A stretch of 44,269 nt of DNA from Acidovorax sp. (GCA_004210805.1 SDXZ01000004.1:1-44269), one strand, 5' to 3'; positions 25,220 through 35,176 are shown, numbered from the stretch's first letter. Notes: a model not told the origin generated them from the letters alone. Translations and numbers: made by a program.

Positions 25220-25602
25220 GCTTGCGTCACCTCAATGTGCTGGCCGAGGACGACGATGACCCGATGCTGTCGGCCGTGAACCTGGTGGACGTGTTCCTGG
25301 TGCTCGTGGTGGCGCTGCTGACGGCCGTGGCCGTGCAGACCCAGACCAGCGCCAACGAAAGCGTCACCATCATCCGCAACCCCGGCCAGCCCGACATGGA
25401 AGTGGTGGTGCGCGAGCAGGGCAAGGAAGTGCGCTTCAAGGGCGCGGGCAGCGCAGCGCAAGGGCAGGGCGTGCGTGCGGGCGTTGCCTACAAGCTCGAA
25501 GACGGCAACATCGTCTACATCCCAGAAACGGGCGCTGCCCCTGTCGGCGCTTCGGCCGGTGGCGCGGGGGGCGCCGCCGCGCCGGCACCCGCCAAGCCAT
25601 GA
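25216..25602 (+). CDS. DUF2149 protein, ExbD-like single-span partner
   Basis: A 128-residue protein with a short acidic cytoplasmic N-terminus (EDDDDPMLSA), one membrane helix (about 22-41) and a periplasmic domain. The helix reads VNLVDVFLVLVVALLTAVAV, with Asp25 placed as in the ExbD/TolR motif IDVMLVLLIIF, where that aspartate carries protons. The periplasmic part (EVVVREQGKEVRFKGAG, GVAYKLEDGNIVYIPE) ends in a Gly/Ala/Pro tail. It lies between the ExbB-like gene and the CobN-like gene with ATGA overlaps on both sides. The family is listed as a domain of unknown function. An ExbD role is my inference from the helix. Confidence 0.8.
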   Translation: MSLRHLNVLAEDDDDPMLSAVNLVDVFLVLVVALLTAVAVQTQTSANESVTIIRNPGQPDMEVVVREQGKEVRFKGAGSAAQGQGVRAGVAYKLEDGNIVYIPETGAAPVGASAGGAGGAAAPAPAKP

Positions 25603-28600
25603 AAGCGCTGATCCTGCGTGCGGCACTGTGGTGCCTGCTGCTGGCTGCGCCGCTGGTGCATGCCGTCCAGGCGGAGAAGACGCAGGCAGCGGGCGGCGCC
25701 GATAAAACAGCGCCCGTGCTGCTGTGGCTCACCTCCGACATCACCACGGCCACACGCACGGCCATGGTGCAGCGCTTGGCCACCGAGGCGGGCCTGGGCT
25801 TTGCGCACATCGACTATCCGCTCGCGGGGCCGGCGGTGCTCGACGCAGCACAGGCCCAGAAGCTGGAGCGCGCGCTGGCGGGCGCTGCGCTGGTGTGGGT
25901 GGATGCGCCGCATGCCAGCGTGGAGGCGCGCTTGCGCCGCATGGCGGGGCCGCAGCTCGATGCGCGAGCGGTGCGCACTCCCGGCCGCGTGGTCTGGGTG
26001 CCTGCGGGCTCCCCCGCCGCTGACCTGACCGCGCTCGATGCGCCCGCCCGCATGGTGGCCTACCTGCAGGCCGGTGGCCCGCGCAACCTGAAGAGCGCCA
26101 TCGCCCTGGCGCGTGCCACCGTGGCGGGTGCTGCCATGCCCGCCTTGCCCGCGCCCGACATCCTGCCCCTCCGGGGCATCTACCACCCCGACGCGCCCCG
26201 CCTGCTGCCCCACGCCGCAGCGCTGGAGGCCTGGCGCCAGGGCCAGCCCGCGCTGCGCAGCCTGCCCGCCGTGGCCGTGCTGGTGCACCGCCACCATTTT
26301 GTGGATGGCAGTACCGATTGGCTCGATGCCTGGCTGCGCACTTTCCGCCAGCAAGGCCTGTTCGCCTATGCGGCCTTTGGCCAGCAGGTCACGGCGCAGA
26401 CGCTGGCCGAGGTGCTGGAGCTGCCCCCTGAGAGCGGCACCGGCCCCGGGCGCCTGCACGCCTCGGCCCTGGTGCTGCACCAGCTCGTGCCCCAGGCCGC
26501 TGCGCTGCAGCCGCTGCTGGCCCGCTGGGGCGCACCCCTGCTGGGCACACAGCCCTACCGCGCGGGCGATGCCGCCGCGTGGGAGGCCAGCGACACGGGC
26601 CTGTCGCTGTCCGATGTGCCGTTTTACCTGGCGCAGCCGGAGGCGGCAGGCGCCATCGATCCCATCCTGGTCGCCGCCCACGGCACCGAGGGCCGCGACT
26701 TTCGCCTCATCGAACGCCAGGCCCAGGCCGTGGCGGCCAAGGCGCGGCGGCTGATCGCACTGCAAACCAAACCCGCCGCCGACAAGCGCCTGGTGGCCAT
26801 GGTCTACAACTACCCGCCGGGCGGCACCAACTTCGGCGCATCGTTCCTCAACGTGCCGCGCAGCCTGGAACAGGTCTCTGGCGGCCTGGCCCAAGCGGGC
26901 TACCGCACGCAGCAGGTGCCCGAGCAGGGCTGGATCGATGGGCTCAAACCGCTGCTGGCCGCCTACTACCCCGGCGCCGATGTGCGCGCGCTGCTGCAAA
27001 ACGGCCAGGCCGCCGCGCTGCCGCTGGCGCGCTACGAGCAGCACCTGGCCACCTTGCCCAAGGCCGTGCGCGAGCGCATGAACGCGCACTGGGGCGCGCC
27101 CGAAAAGAGCCGCTATGTGGTCGAGTGGCAGGGCGAAAAAGTGTTCGCCATCCCGCGCCTGCAGGTGGGCAAGCTCTCGGTGTTGCCCCAGCCCCCGCGT
27201 GAGGAAACCCTGCGCCTGGGCCAGAACCCTTTCATGCACAAGTCCAAGGCGCCGCTGTCTCACCACTACCTGGCCGTGTACCTGTGGGCGCAGCTGGAGG
27301 CCGATGCCCTTATCCACTTCGGCACCCACGGCACGCAGGAGTGGGCCGGCGGCAAGGCGCGCGCGCTGGATGTGCACGACGACGCGCTGCTGCCGCTCGG
27401 TGATCTGCCAGTGGTCTACCCCTACATCGTGGACAACCTGGGCGAGGCCCTCACGGCCAAGCGCCGGGGCCGCGCCGTGCTGGTGAGCCACCGCACGCCG
27501 GTGTTTGCCCCGGCGGGCTTCGAGGCGCGCATGGCCCACATGCACGAGGTGATGCACGAATGGGAAACCGTGGACGAAGGCCCCACACGCCGCGCGCTCG
27601 AAAAGCAGCTGGTGGCGCAGTTTGTGGAGCACCAGTTGCACCGCGACCTGGGCTGGAGCGCCGAGCGCATCGCGGCCGATTTCAGCGGCTTTCTTGAAAT
27701 CCTGCACCCCTACCTGGACCAGCTCGCGCAAAGCTCGCAGCCCAAGGGCCTGGCCGTTTTCGGCCGCGTGCCGGCGCCCGAGCAGCGGCGCGAGACCATC
27801 CTGCAGGCGCTGCGCAAGCCGCTGATCGAGGCGCTGGGCGAGGACATCGATGAGGCTTTTCTCATCAAGCACGATGCGGTGCTGGCAGCGCGCCCCGCGC
27901 GCTGGCTGGAAGTGGCGCTGACCGACGCGCAGGCTGCCAGCGTGTTGGACCTGCGCCCCGCGCTGCCCGCGCAGGCTGCAACGCCGAGCACGGCCGGTGC
28001 CTCCGACGTGGTTCGCGCCGAGGACCATGTGCCCAACCGCGCCGCGCGCAAGCCCATCGACACGCCCGCGCTGCTGCAGCTGGCCCAGCGCGCGCAGGAG
28101 CTGGAGCGCCTCTTGGCCACCGAAGGCGAGATGCCCGGCCTGCTAGCCGCGCTGGAGGGCCGGTTCCTTACCGCTGCTTATGGCGGTGACCCGATCCGCA
28201 ACCCCGAGAGCCTGCCCACGGGCCGCAACCTCACGGGGCTGGACCCGAGCCGCCTGCCCACGCGCCAGGCCTATGCCGTGGCGCAGACGCTGTTCAACGA
28301 CTGGTTCAAGGACTACCAGGCGCGCCATGGCGGCCAGGCGCCGCAGCGCATGGCGCTGTCGCTGTGGGCGGGCGAAACGCTGCGCCACCAGGGCATCATG
28401 GAAGCCCAGGCGCTCGTGGCGCTGGGCATGCGCCCGGTGTGGGACGACTCGGGCCGCCCGGTGCGTGTGGAGACCATCGCCGCCGATGAGCTGAAACGCC
28501 CGCGCGTCGATGTGCTCATGAGCATCACCGGGTCCTACCGCGACCAGTTCCCCGCGCTGATGGCGCTGCTCGACCGCGCCGTGGCCCAGGCCGCCACGGC

Positions 28601-29831
28601 CGAGCCCGGCAATGTGATTGCTCGCAACACCGAGCAGATCGGCCAGGAGCTGCGCAAGCAAGGTGTGCCACGCGCACAGGCCGAGCAATTGGCGCGCGTG
28701 CGCTCGTTCGGCAATGCAGTGGGCGACTACGGCACCGGCCTGTCGGACGCGGTGCAGAGCGACGGCCTGCAAACCAACGATGCGCGCCTGGGCCAGATGT
28801 TCCTCGAGCGGATGAGCCAGCCTTATCTGGATGGCGAGCCGGTGACGGGGGTTGCGGGCGGCACGGCGGCGAAGGCGCTGGGGGCGCACCTGCGCCGCAC
28901 CGACGCGGCCATCCTGTCGCGCAGCTCGCACCTGTACGCCATGGTCAGCTCGGACGACCCGTTCCAGTACCTGGGTGGCCTGTCGGCCGCAGCCCGTGTG
29001 GCCGGCCGGCCGCAGGGGCTGGAGCTGCATGTGGCCCAGCTGCAGGATGTGAGCGAGCCCACCCTAGAGACCGCGCAGCGCGCCATCGCGCTGGAGATGC
29101 AGTCGCGCTACCTGCACCCGGGCTGGCTCAAGGCGCAGAAGGCCGAGGGCTATTCGGGCACGCTGCAGGTGCTCAAGGCCGTGCAGTTCGCCTGGGGCTG
29201 GCAGGCCGTGGCGCCCGACACGGTGCGCAGCGACCATTGGCAAAGCTTTTATGACGTGCTGGTGCGCGACAAGCACCAGCTGGGCCTGCCCGAGTGGCTG
29301 AAGGAGCATCCGCAGGCCTATGCCCAGTCGCTGGAGCGCCTGGTGCAGGCGCAGCGCCAGGGCTATTGGCAGGCCGATGCCGACACGCAAAAACAGCTCG
29401 CTCAGATGTACCAGGAGCTCACGCGCGCCGCGCCGCTGGCGGCCGAGCTGCCCAGCGTGCGCCGCTGGGTGGAGCAGGCCGCGCAGGGTGGGCCGGCGGC
29501 CAGCGCCGCGCCGGTGGGCATGGCCGTGGCCACGCCGCAGTTGACAGCGGCCCCGGCGCCGCAGCCCGCACCGCCTGCTGCCGACCTGCCTGCACCGCCC
29601 CCCCAGGCCGAGGCACCGCCCGCCGCACCCACTGTGCCCGCCATGGGCGTGCTGCTGGAGCGCCAGCCCGAGCGCGAAGCCCCCGACACCGCCCAAGAGC
29701 CCAACCCCGTGGAGCGCATGGCCGGCATCGTGGCCCTGCTGGTGATGGCCCTGGTGGTGCTGGCGGGTGCTGCGTGGCAGGCGCGCCGTCCGTTCTCAAT
29801 CTCCGCTGCGCCCGGCCTGGCCCGCGCTTGA
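25599..29831 (+). CDS. Membrane-anchored, exported CobN/ChlH-like tetrapyrrole metallochelatase large subunit
   Basis: A 1410-residue CobN-superfamily protein. [22 protein letters not shown] is a clear signal peptide. The chelatase body includes [20 protein letters not shown] and H573-F-G-T-H577-G-T-Q-E-W, the family's conserved histidine motif, then [17 protein letters not shown] and [22 protein letters not shown] Pro/Ala-rich linker leads to a C-terminal helix at about 1374-1393 followed by QARRP, so the body should face the periplasm. True cobaltochelatase CobN is cytosolic and works with AAA+ CobS and CobT, which are absent here. Coupling to the ExbB/ExbD-like pair by overlapping codons suggests another energy source. 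The HmuS protein of Bacteroidota heme loci is a possible relative. Confidence 0.85.
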   Translation: MKALILRAALWCLLLAAPLVHAVQAEKTQAAGGADKTAPVLLWLTSDITTATRTAMVQRLATEAGLGFAHIDYPLAGPAVLDAAQAQKLERALAGAALVWVDAPHASVEARLRRMAGPQLDARAVRTPGRVVWVPAGSPAADLTALDAPARMVAYLQAGGPRNLKSAIALARATVAGAAMPALPAPDILPLRGIYHPDAPRLLPHAAALEAWRQGQPALRSLPAVAVLVHRHHFVDGSTDWLDAWLRTFRQQGLFAYAAFGQQVTAQTLAEVLELPPESGTGPGRLHASALVLHQLVPQAAALQPLLARWGAPLLGTQPYRAGDAAAWEASDTGLSLSDVPFYLAQPEAAGAIDPILVAAHGTEGRDFRLIERQAQAVAAKARRLIALQTKPAADKRLVAMVYNYPPGGTNFGASFLNVPRSLEQVSGGLAQAGYRTQQVPEQGWIDGLKPLLAAYYPGADVRALLQNGQAAALPLARYEQHLATLPKAVRERMNAHWGAPEKSRYVVEWQGEKVFAIPRLQVGKLSVLPQPPREETLRLGQNPFMHKSKAPLSHHYLAVYLWAQLEADALIHFGTHGTQEWAGGKARALDVHDDALLPLGDLPVVYPYIVDNLGEALTAKRRGRAVLVSHRTPVFAPAGFEARMAHMHEVMHEWETVDEGPTRRALEKQLVAQFVEHQLHRDLGWSAERIAADFSGFLEILHPYLDQLAQSSQPKGLAVFGRVPAPEQRRETILQALRKPLIEALGEDIDEAFLIKHDAVLAARPARWLEVALTDAQAASVLDLRPALPAQAATPSTAGASDVVRAEDHVPNRAARKPIDTPALLQLAQRAQELERLLATEGEMPGLLAALEGRFLTAAYGGDPIRNPESLPTGRNLTGLDPSRLPTRQAYAVAQTLFNDWFKDYQARHGGQAPQRMALSLWAGETLRHQGIMEAQALVALGMRPVWDDSGRPVRVETIAADELKRPRVDVLMSITGSYRDQFPALMALLDRAVAQAATAEPGNVIARNTEQIGQELRKQGVPRAQAEQLARVRSFGNAVGDYGTGLSDAVQSDGLQTNDARLGQMFLERMSQPYLDGEPVTGVAGGTAAKALGAHLRRTDAAILSRSSHLYAMVSSDDPFQYLGGLSAAARVAGRPQGLELHVAQLQDVSEPTLETAQRAIALEMQSRYLHPGWLKAQKAEGYSGTLQVLKAVQFAWGWQAVAPDTVRSDHWQSFYDVLVRDKHQLGLPEWLKEHPQAYAQSLERLVQAQRQGYWQADADTQKQLAQMYQELTRAAPLAAELPSVRRWVEQAAQGGPAASAAPVGMAVATPQLTAAPAPQPAPPAADLPAPPPQAEAPPAAPTVPAMGVLLERQPEREAPDTAQEPNPVERMAGIVALLVMALVVLAGAAWQARRPFSISAAPGLARA

Positions 29832-29859
29832 ATCGACCCTTCTTGAAAGCACCCACACC

Positions 29860-30429
29860 ATGCAGATCGAAACCCCACCCACCGAGAAGCGCTACGAAAA
29901 GCCCGAGGGCGAGCGCCGCGGCATCGTCATCGTCAACACCGGCGACGGCAAGGGCAAGAGCACGGCGGCCTTTGGGCTGGCGCTGCGTGCGCATGGCCGG
30001 GGCAAGGCCGTCAAGATTTACCAGTTCATGAAGGTGCCCACCGCGCGTTTTGGCGAGCACCGCATGTTCGAGCAACTCGGCCTGCCCATCGAGGGCCTGG
30101 GCGATGGCTTCAGCTGGAAGAGCAAGGACCTGGAGCACTCGGCGCAGCTGGCGCGCGACGGCTGGGAGAAGGCGCGCGCCGCCATTCTGTCGGGCGAACA
30201 TTTTCTGGTGGTGCTCGACGAGATCACCTATCCGCTGATCTATGGCTGGCTGCCGCTCGAAGGCGTGCTGCAGACGCTGCGCGACCGTCCCAAAGAGGTG
30301 CACGTGTGCCTCACCGGCCGCCGCTGCCCGCCCGAAATCATCGAGCTGGCCGACACGGTGACCGAGATGCAGATGGTCAAGCACGCGTTCAAGGCGGGCA
30401 TTCCCGCGCAGCGCGGCATCGAGGACTGA
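29860..30429 (+). CDS. cobO: Cob(I)yrinic acid a,c-diamide adenosyltransferase (CobO/BtuR)
   Basis: A 189-residue cytoplasmic enzyme that transfers the adenosyl group of ATP to the reduced cobalt of corrinoids. The P-loop is [14 protein letters not shown], followed by [20 protein letters not shown] and [17 protein letters not shown], then [24 protein letters not shown] and the basic [10 protein letters not shown] end, all typical of BtuR/CobO. The ATG at 29860 starts 28 bp after the CobN-like gene. A hairpin with a U-rich tail follows the stop. Confidence 0.95.
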   Translation: MQIETPPTEKRYEKPEGERRGIVIVNTGDGKGKSTAAFGLALRAHGRGKAVKIYQFMKVPTARFGEHRMFEQLGLPIEGLGDGFSWKSKDLEHSAQLARDGWEKARAAILSGEHFLVVLDEITYPLIYGWLPLEGVLQTLRDRPKEVHVCLTGRRCPPEIIELADTVTEMQMVKHAFKAGIPAQRGIED

Positions 30430-30445
30430 GGTCTCCGCCACCCTC

Positions 30446-30486
30446 GGCAGCCCTAGCGGGCCGCCGTTTCGTTTTCGGTTTTTTGT
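30446..30486 (+). terminator. Probable intrinsic terminator after cobO
   Basis: GGC-A-GCCC (30446-30453) and GGGC-C-GCC (30458-30465) form a 7-bp stem with one mismatch and a TAGC loop. The T-rich stretch GTTTCGTTTTCGGTTTTTTG follows. It suggests that the receptor gene at 30498 starts a new or partly separate transcript. Confidence 0.6.
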
Positions 30487-30497
30487 TCGTCCTTTTC

Positions 30498-32615
30498 ATG
30501 CGCAAACACCTCACCCCCCTGTCGCTGGCCGTGCTCGCGTGCACCTCGCAGGCCGCCATGGCCCAGACCACCGCCGAGTTGCCGGCCGTCCAGGTCACGG
30601 ACACGTTGTCCGCGCCCGGCAGCACGCTCTCGCTCGATGCGCCCAGCGCCACGGGCTCGCGCCTGGGCCTCACCGCGCGGGAGACCCCGGCCAGCGTCAG
30701 CAACCTGGGTGCGGGCGACATCGCAGAGCGCAGCCTGACCCGCGCGCAGGACGTGGCGGTGCGCATGCCTGGCATCACCGAGGCTCCGGCCCCGGGCAAC
30801 GGTGGCACCAGCCTGGTGGCACGCGGCTTTGCGGGCCACAACTCGGTGGCGCAGATGGTGGATGGCACGCGCCTCATCGTCGCTTCGGGCACCATCACCT
30901 ATCCGTTCTCGACTTGGCCCATGGAGTCGGTCGAGGTGCTGCGCGGCCCGGCCTCGGTGCTCTATGGCGACGGCGCCATCGGCGCCGCCGTCAACTACGT
31001 GACCAAGCGTCCGATCTTCGGTGCCCCGCAGCGCGAAGCGTTCTTGAGCGTGGGCTCCTTCGGCACGGTGCAGGGCGGCGTGGGCCTGCGCGGCCCCATC
31101 AACGACGTGCTGGCGTACTCGGTCTACCTCGATGCGGAAAAGAGCGACGGCTACCGTGCGCTGATGGACGTGCAGCGCCACAACTACGCCCTGGCCCTGG
31201 TCGTGCGCGCCAGCCGCGACCTGAACGTCGCCCTGTCGCTCGACGGCGGTGTGAACGACGACGCGCGCTACTTCGGCACGCCGCTGCGCAATGGGGTGCT
31301 GGACGACCGCCTGCGCCGCACCAACTTCAACGTGGCCGACTCGGTGGTCAAGTACGACGACCGCATCCTGCGCGCCAAGGTCGACTACCAAGCCGCAGCG
31401 GGCCTGCACCTGCGCAACGAGACCTACCACCTGACCACCGACCGCCACTGGCGCAATGCCGAGGCCTACAGCTTCAACGCCGCAGGCACGGCCGTGAACC
31501 GCAGCGACTACCTGGAGATCCTGCACGACCAGACGCAGACCGGCAACCGCTTAGACGCCACTTTCGACGGCCACCTCTCCGGCATGAAGAACCGCTTCAT
31601 CGTGGGCCTGGATTGGTACCGCACAGAGCTGGTGCACACCAACAATTCGCCTTACGGCGGCGCGAGCACGGTGGACCCGTTCAACTTCACACCCGGCAAC
31701 TTCATCAGCCCTGTGCCCACCATCCCCGGCCGGCGCTCCAGGCTGCAGACCACGGCCCTGTTCGCGGAAAACGCCCTTGACCTCACGCCGGAGTGGAAGC
31801 TGGTGGCCGGCCTGCGCAGCGACCGCATGCAGCTGGACAACAACGACCTGCGCACCGGCGTGAACCTGGTCAAGAAGTATTCCCCTGTCACCGGCCGCCT
31901 GGGCGCCGTGTGGTCGCCCAGCGATGCGCTGTCGCTCTATGGCCAGTTCGGCACTGGCACCGATCCGCTCAGCGGCGCGCTGTCGCTGCCCGGCGGCGGC
32001 AACACCCTCGATTTGACCAAGGGCCGGCAGGTGGAAATCGGCGCCAAGGGCGCCGTGCCTGCAGTGCGCGGCGAGTGGACGGTGGCGCTGTACCAGATCG
32101 AAAAGCGCAACCTGCTCTCCCGCGATGCCAGCAACCCCAACATCACCCAGCAGATCGGCCAGCAATCGTCTACCGGCATCGAGCTGGCCTTTGCGGCCGA
32201 GCCCGTGCGCGGCTGGACCATCGACGCCAACGCGGCTTTCCTGCGGGCGCGCTACGACGATTTCAAGGAACTGGTCTCGGGCAGCGTGGTCTCGCGCGCG
32301 GGCAACACGCCCACGGGCGTGCCCGAGCGCACGGCCAGCATCTGGACGGCCTGGCGCTTCCTGCCCCAGTGGCAGGCGGGTTTTGGTGCGCGCTATGTGG
32401 GAGCGCGCCAGGGCAACACCGCCAACACCGCTCAGCTGCCGTCGTATATGGTGCTGGATGCTTCGCTGGCCTACGACTACTCGCGCAACCTCAAGCTCGG
32501 CCTGGCCGTGAAGAACCTGGCCGACCGCGACTACGCACTGGCCGGCACGGCCAACGTGCGCTGGCTGCTGGGCGCGCCGCGCACCGTGCAGCTGACCGCG
32601 CGCGCCACGTTCTGA
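30498..32615 (+). CDS. TonB-dependent receptor, siderophore-type architecture
   Basis: A 705-residue outer-membrane receptor. The signal peptide MRKHLTPLSLAVLACTSQAAMA is followed by a plug with TARETPASVSNLGAGDIAER, DVAVRMPGITEAP, SLVARGFAGHNSVAQMVDGTRL and VEVLRGPASVLYGDGAIGAAVNYVTKRP, then a 22-strand-type barrel ending QLTARATF with C-terminal phenylalanine. The plug looks like ferric siderophore receptors, not BtuB. It is followed by a PepSY membrane protein, a pairing common in siderophore uptake. Its place inside the cobalamin region suggests corrinoid, cobalt or iron-siderophore as ligand, which cannot be settled from sequence. No riboswitch precedes it. Confidence 0.88.
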   Translation: MRKHLTPLSLAVLACTSQAAMAQTTAELPAVQVTDTLSAPGSTLSLDAPSATGSRLGLTARETPASVSNLGAGDIAERSLTRAQDVAVRMPGITEAPAPGNGGTSLVARGFAGHNSVAQMVDGTRLIVASGTITYPFSTWPMESVEVLRGPASVLYGDGAIGAAVNYVTKRPIFGAPQREAFLSVGSFGTVQGGVGLRGPINDVLAYSVYLDAEKSDGYRALMDVQRHNYALALVVRASRDLNVALSLDGGVNDDARYFGTPLRNGVLDDRLRRTNFNVADSVVKYDDRILRAKVDYQAAAGLHLRNETYHLTTDRHWRNAEAYSFNAAGTAVNRSDYLEILHDQTQTGNRLDATFDGHLSGMKNRFIVGLDWYRTELVHTNNSPYGGASTVDPFNFTPGNFISPVPTIPGRRSRLQTTALFAENALDLTPEWKLVAGLRSDRMQLDNNDLRTGVNLVKKYSPVTGRLGAVWSPSDALSLYGQFGTGTDPLSGALSLPGGGNTLDLTKGRQVEIGAKGAVPAVRGEWTVALYQIEKRNLLSRDASNPNITQQIGQQSSTGIELAFAAEPVRGWTIDANAAFLRARYDDFKELVSGSVVSRAGNTPTGVPERTASIWTAWRFLPQWQAGFGARYVGARQGNTANTAQLPSYMVLDASLAYDYSRNLKLGLAVKNLADRDYALAGTANVRWLLGAPRTVQLTARATF

Positions 32616-32642
32616 TCTGGTGAATCGAGCGAGGAACGGCGC

Positions 32643-34190
32643 ATGGTGAAGAAGCTCGTCATCTTTGTGCACAAGTGGCTGGGCGTGGTGCTGGCGCTGT
32701 TCTTCCTCATGTGGTTCGTGAGCGGGGTGGTGCTGTATTTCGTGCCGTTCCCCAGCCTGACGCAGGCCGAGCGACTGGCGGCCTTGCCGCCGCTGCAGCT
32801 GCCTGCCGATTGCTGTCTGGCCGCGCCCGATGCCGCTCAGCGCGCGGGCTTGCGCCCGACTGGTGGCGGCGAGGCGCGGCTCGGCATGCTGGCCGATGCG
32901 CCTGTGTGGCGCATGCTGGCGGCGTCAGAGGCGGGCGCGGCCCCGCGCTGGCACACGGTGGATGCCCGCACCGGGGCCGTGGTGCCACCACTCAGCGAAG
33001 CGCAGGCCGCCACCGTGGCCGAGGCCTTCAGCGGGCGCCGCGCCATGGGCACCGAATGGGTGGAGCGGGACCAATGGACGGTGCCCCAGGGCCTCGATGT
33101 GCACCGTCCCCTGGTCAAGGTGCTGCTCGACGGCGACGACGGGCTGGAGCTGTACGTGTCGCCCGGTGCTACCGAGGTGGTGCGCGACACGCGGCGTGCT
33201 GAACGCTTCTGGAACTGGCTGGGCGCCGTGCCGCACTGGATCTACCCGACGGTGCTGCGGCAGTTCCCCAAGGCCTGGCACCACGTGGTGGTGTGGCTCT
33301 CGATCCCCGGTGTGCTGCTGGCTGCCACGGGCATCGCGCTGGGCATCTGGCAGCTGTTCCTGAACCGGCGGCGCTGGATTCCCTACCGCAAGTTCTGGAT
33401 GCGCTGGCACCACGTCCTGGGCTTGGTGGCAGCGGTGTTCACGCTCACCTGGATGATTTCGGGCCTGATGTCGATGAACCCGTTTGGCGTGTTTACCGGC
33501 CGCGCGGTCGACCCACAGGCCCGCACGCAATGGGCGGGGGAAGCTCCGCGCATGGTGCGCGGCCCGGCTCAGGCCGTGGCGCTGGCGGCGGCCGATGGCA
33601 TCGTGCCGCTGGAGGTGGACACCTTGCGCTTGGCCGGCCAGGCCTGGTACCGGGTGCGTGGGCAGGGGGAGGGCGTGGTGCAACGCCTGGTGCGTGCCGA
33701 CGGGCCCGAGGCCACCGTGGCGCAGGCCGTGCCCGATGCGACGGTGCTGGCTGCGCTGCAAGGCCTGCGCCCGGGCGCAATGCCGCCGGCGATCGAACGG
33801 CTCACCCAGTACGACGGCCTGTACTATGCGCGCCACCATGACGCATCCACTTCCTTCCACCGGCCGCTGCCCGTCTGGCGCGCCCACTGGGCTGAGGACG
33901 AAGTGACGGTGTACGCCGACGCTGCCTCCGCCCGCATGGTGACGCGTGCCGACGCCACCACGCCTTGGCAGCGGCTGCTCTACAACGGACTGCACAGCCT
34001 GGACTTCGCGCCGCTGCTGGCGCGCCCGGCATTGCGTACCGGGCTGATCGTGGGGCTGTCGCTGCTGGGGGTGGCGCTGTGCATCACGTCCTGTGTGGTG
34101 GCATGGCGTGTACTGGTGCCGCGTCGGCGGCGGGCTGCACGGTCGTCAGCGGCCACCGTGCGGACGGCGGAGGGCGTATGGACAGCCTGA
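32643..34190 (+). CDS. PepSY-associated transmembrane protein
   Basis: A 515-residue inner-membrane protein with about four helices: near residues 8-32 (FVHKWLGVVLALFFLMWFVSG), 215-240 (HHVVVWLSIPGVLLAATGIALGIW), 255-280 (WHHVLGLVAAVFTLTWMISGLMSM) and near 465-490. Periplasmic PepSY-like segments lie between them. Histidines at helix starts (VHKW, WHHVVV, WHHVLG) could bind heme, as proposed for PepSY proteins that reduce ferric siderophores. Its start is 28 bp after the receptor stop, so they are one unit. Its last 13 bp overlap cobD. A role in reducing the imported metal complex is an inference. Confidence 0.85.
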   Translation: MVKKLVIFVHKWLGVVLALFFLMWFVSGVVLYFVPFPSLTQAERLAALPPLQLPADCCLAAPDAAQRAGLRPTGGGEARLGMLADAPVWRMLAASEAGAAPRWHTVDARTGAVVPPLSEAQAATVAEAFSGRRAMGTEWVERDQWTVPQGLDVHRPLVKVLLDGDDGLELYVSPGATEVVRDTRRAERFWNWLGAVPHWIYPTVLRQFPKAWHHVVVWLSIPGVLLAATGIALGIWQLFLNRRRWIPYRKFWMRWHHVLGLVAAVFTLTWMISGLMSMNPFGVFTGRAVDPQARTQWAGEAPRMVRGPAQAVALAAADGIVPLEVDTLRLAGQAWYRVRGQGEGVVQRLVRADGPEATVAQAVPDATVLAALQGLRPGAMPPAIERLTQYDGLYYARHHDASTSFHRPLPVWRAHWAEDEVTVYADAASARMVTRADATTPWQRLLYNGLHSLDFAPLLARPALRTGLIVGLSLLGVALCITSCVVAWRVLVPRRRRAARSSAATVRTAEGVWTA

Positions 34191-35173
34191 GGTCCGTGCT
34201 TCTCCCCGGCACAGGTGCGGCGCTGTTCCACGTGCTCCTGTGGTGCCCGTTGCTGGCGCTGGCGGTGGACTGGTGGCTGGGCGAACCACCGGCAGCCTGG
34301 CACCCCGTGGTGTGGATGGGCAAGGCGCTGCAGTGGTGGGGCGACCGGCTGGCGCCCACGGCGCCTGTGGCCGAGGATTTCAAGACTTTTTGGCGCTCAG
34401 CGCTTGTCTGGTGTGCGCTTGCAGCTATTGTTTTGATATTGGCGGGGGTTGCGCAGTACCTGGCGCTGACGCTCCACGCTTTTCTGGCAACAGCATTGCT
34501 GGCGCTGCTGCTCAAGCCCCTGCTGGCCTGGCGCATGCTGCGCGACGAGGTGCTGGCGGTGGAGGTAGCGCTCGGCCAATCGCTGGCCGAGGGGCGCAGC
34601 CGCTTGTCGCGCCTCGTCAGCCGCGATGTCAGCGCCCTGAGCGCGCAGGAAGTGCGCGAGTCCGCCATCGAATCGCTGGCCGAAAACCTCAACGATTCTG
34701 TGGTGGCGCCGCTCTTCTGGTTTGCGCTGCTGGGTTTGCCGGGCGCCGCGCTGTACCGCTTGGCCAACACGGCCGATGCCATGTGGGGCTACCCGGGCAT
34801 GCGCGGCGGGCGCTATTGGCAGTGGGCGGGCAAGTGGGCGGCGCGGGCGGATGACGTGCTGTCGTGGATTCCCGCGCGCATCACTGCGCTGCTGCTGGCC
34901 GCAGGCGCGCGGGGGCTGCCGCTGGCCACGTTGATGCGCCAGGCCGGCAAGACGCCATCACCCAACAGTGGCTGGCCGATGGCAGCCATGGCCCTGGCCT
35001 TGAACGTGCGCCTGGCCAAGCCGGGTGTGTATGCCCTGAACGCCGCGGCGCGATCGCCCGGGCCGCTGGACACGCGCCGCGCCGCACGTTACGGCGACAA
35101 CGTGGTGCTGATGCTGTTGCCGCTGGTGGCTGCGGTGCAGGGGCTGGTGCTGCTGGTTTGTAGGGGGGCATAG
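34178..35173 (+). CDS. cobD: Adenosylcobinamide-phosphate synthase (CbiB/CobD)
   Basis: A 331-residue polytopic membrane enzyme that attaches the aminopropanol arm to adenosylcobyric acid. Conserved stretches are PLLALAVDWWLGEPPAAWHPVVWMG, GRSRLSRLVSRDVSALSAQEVRESAIESLAENLNDSVVAPLFWF and LYRLANTADAMWGY, all family hallmarks. ATG 34178 lies 13 bp before the PepSY gene stop. Residues about 70-87 come from a palindromic repeat (34384-34440) read in frame, and form part of a membrane segment (ALVWCALAAIVLIL). The frame is intact. Confidence 0.95.
   Translation: MDSLRSVLLPGTGAALFHVLLWCPLLALAVDWWLGEPPAAWHPVVWMGKALQWWGDRLAPTAPVAEDFKTFWRSALVWCALAAIVLILAGVAQYLALTLHAFLATALLALLLKPLLAWRMLRDEVLAVEVALGQSLAEGRSRLSRLVSRDVSALSAQEVRESAIESLAENLNDSVVAPLFWFALLGLPGAALYRLANTADAMWGYPGMRGGRYWQWAGKWAARADDVLSWIPARITALLLAAGARGLPLATLMRQAGKTPSPNSGWPMAAMALALNVRLAKPGVYALNAAARSPGPLDTRRAARYGDNVVLMLLPLVAAVQGLVLLVCRGA
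34384..34440 (-). repeat. Palindromic interspersed repeat inside cobD
   Basis: The core AGCGC (34399-34403) and GCGCT (34415-34419) surround TTGTCTGGTGT. On the minus strand the flank reads TATCAAAACAATAGCTGCAA, matching the left flanks of the copies in btuD and cobU. The palindrome is partly decayed here. It is read in frame as a hydrophobic membrane segment of CobD. Confidence 0.75.
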
Positions 35174-35176
35174 GGC

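Noticed and set aside
25515-28028. 837-codon open frame on the minus strand
   Set aside because: Antisense to the CobN-like gene. Its composition is dominated by Arg, Gln, Gly and His without recognisable domains, while the plus frame has clear CobN motifs.
25599-29831. Magnesium chelatase ChlH/BchH for chlorophyll synthesis
   Set aside because: No ChlI, ChlD or photosynthesis genes are present, the protein has a signal peptide and C-terminal anchor, and all neighbours are cobalamin genes.
30430-30497. Second cobalamin riboswitch before the second receptor
   Set aside because: The 68-bp spacer is far too short, and only a terminator-like hairpin with a T-rich tail is seen.
23828-34440. Palindromic repeats interpreted as a CRISPR array or attachment sites
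   Set aside because: Only three copies kilobases apart in both orientations, with no regular spacers, no cas genes and no integrase.
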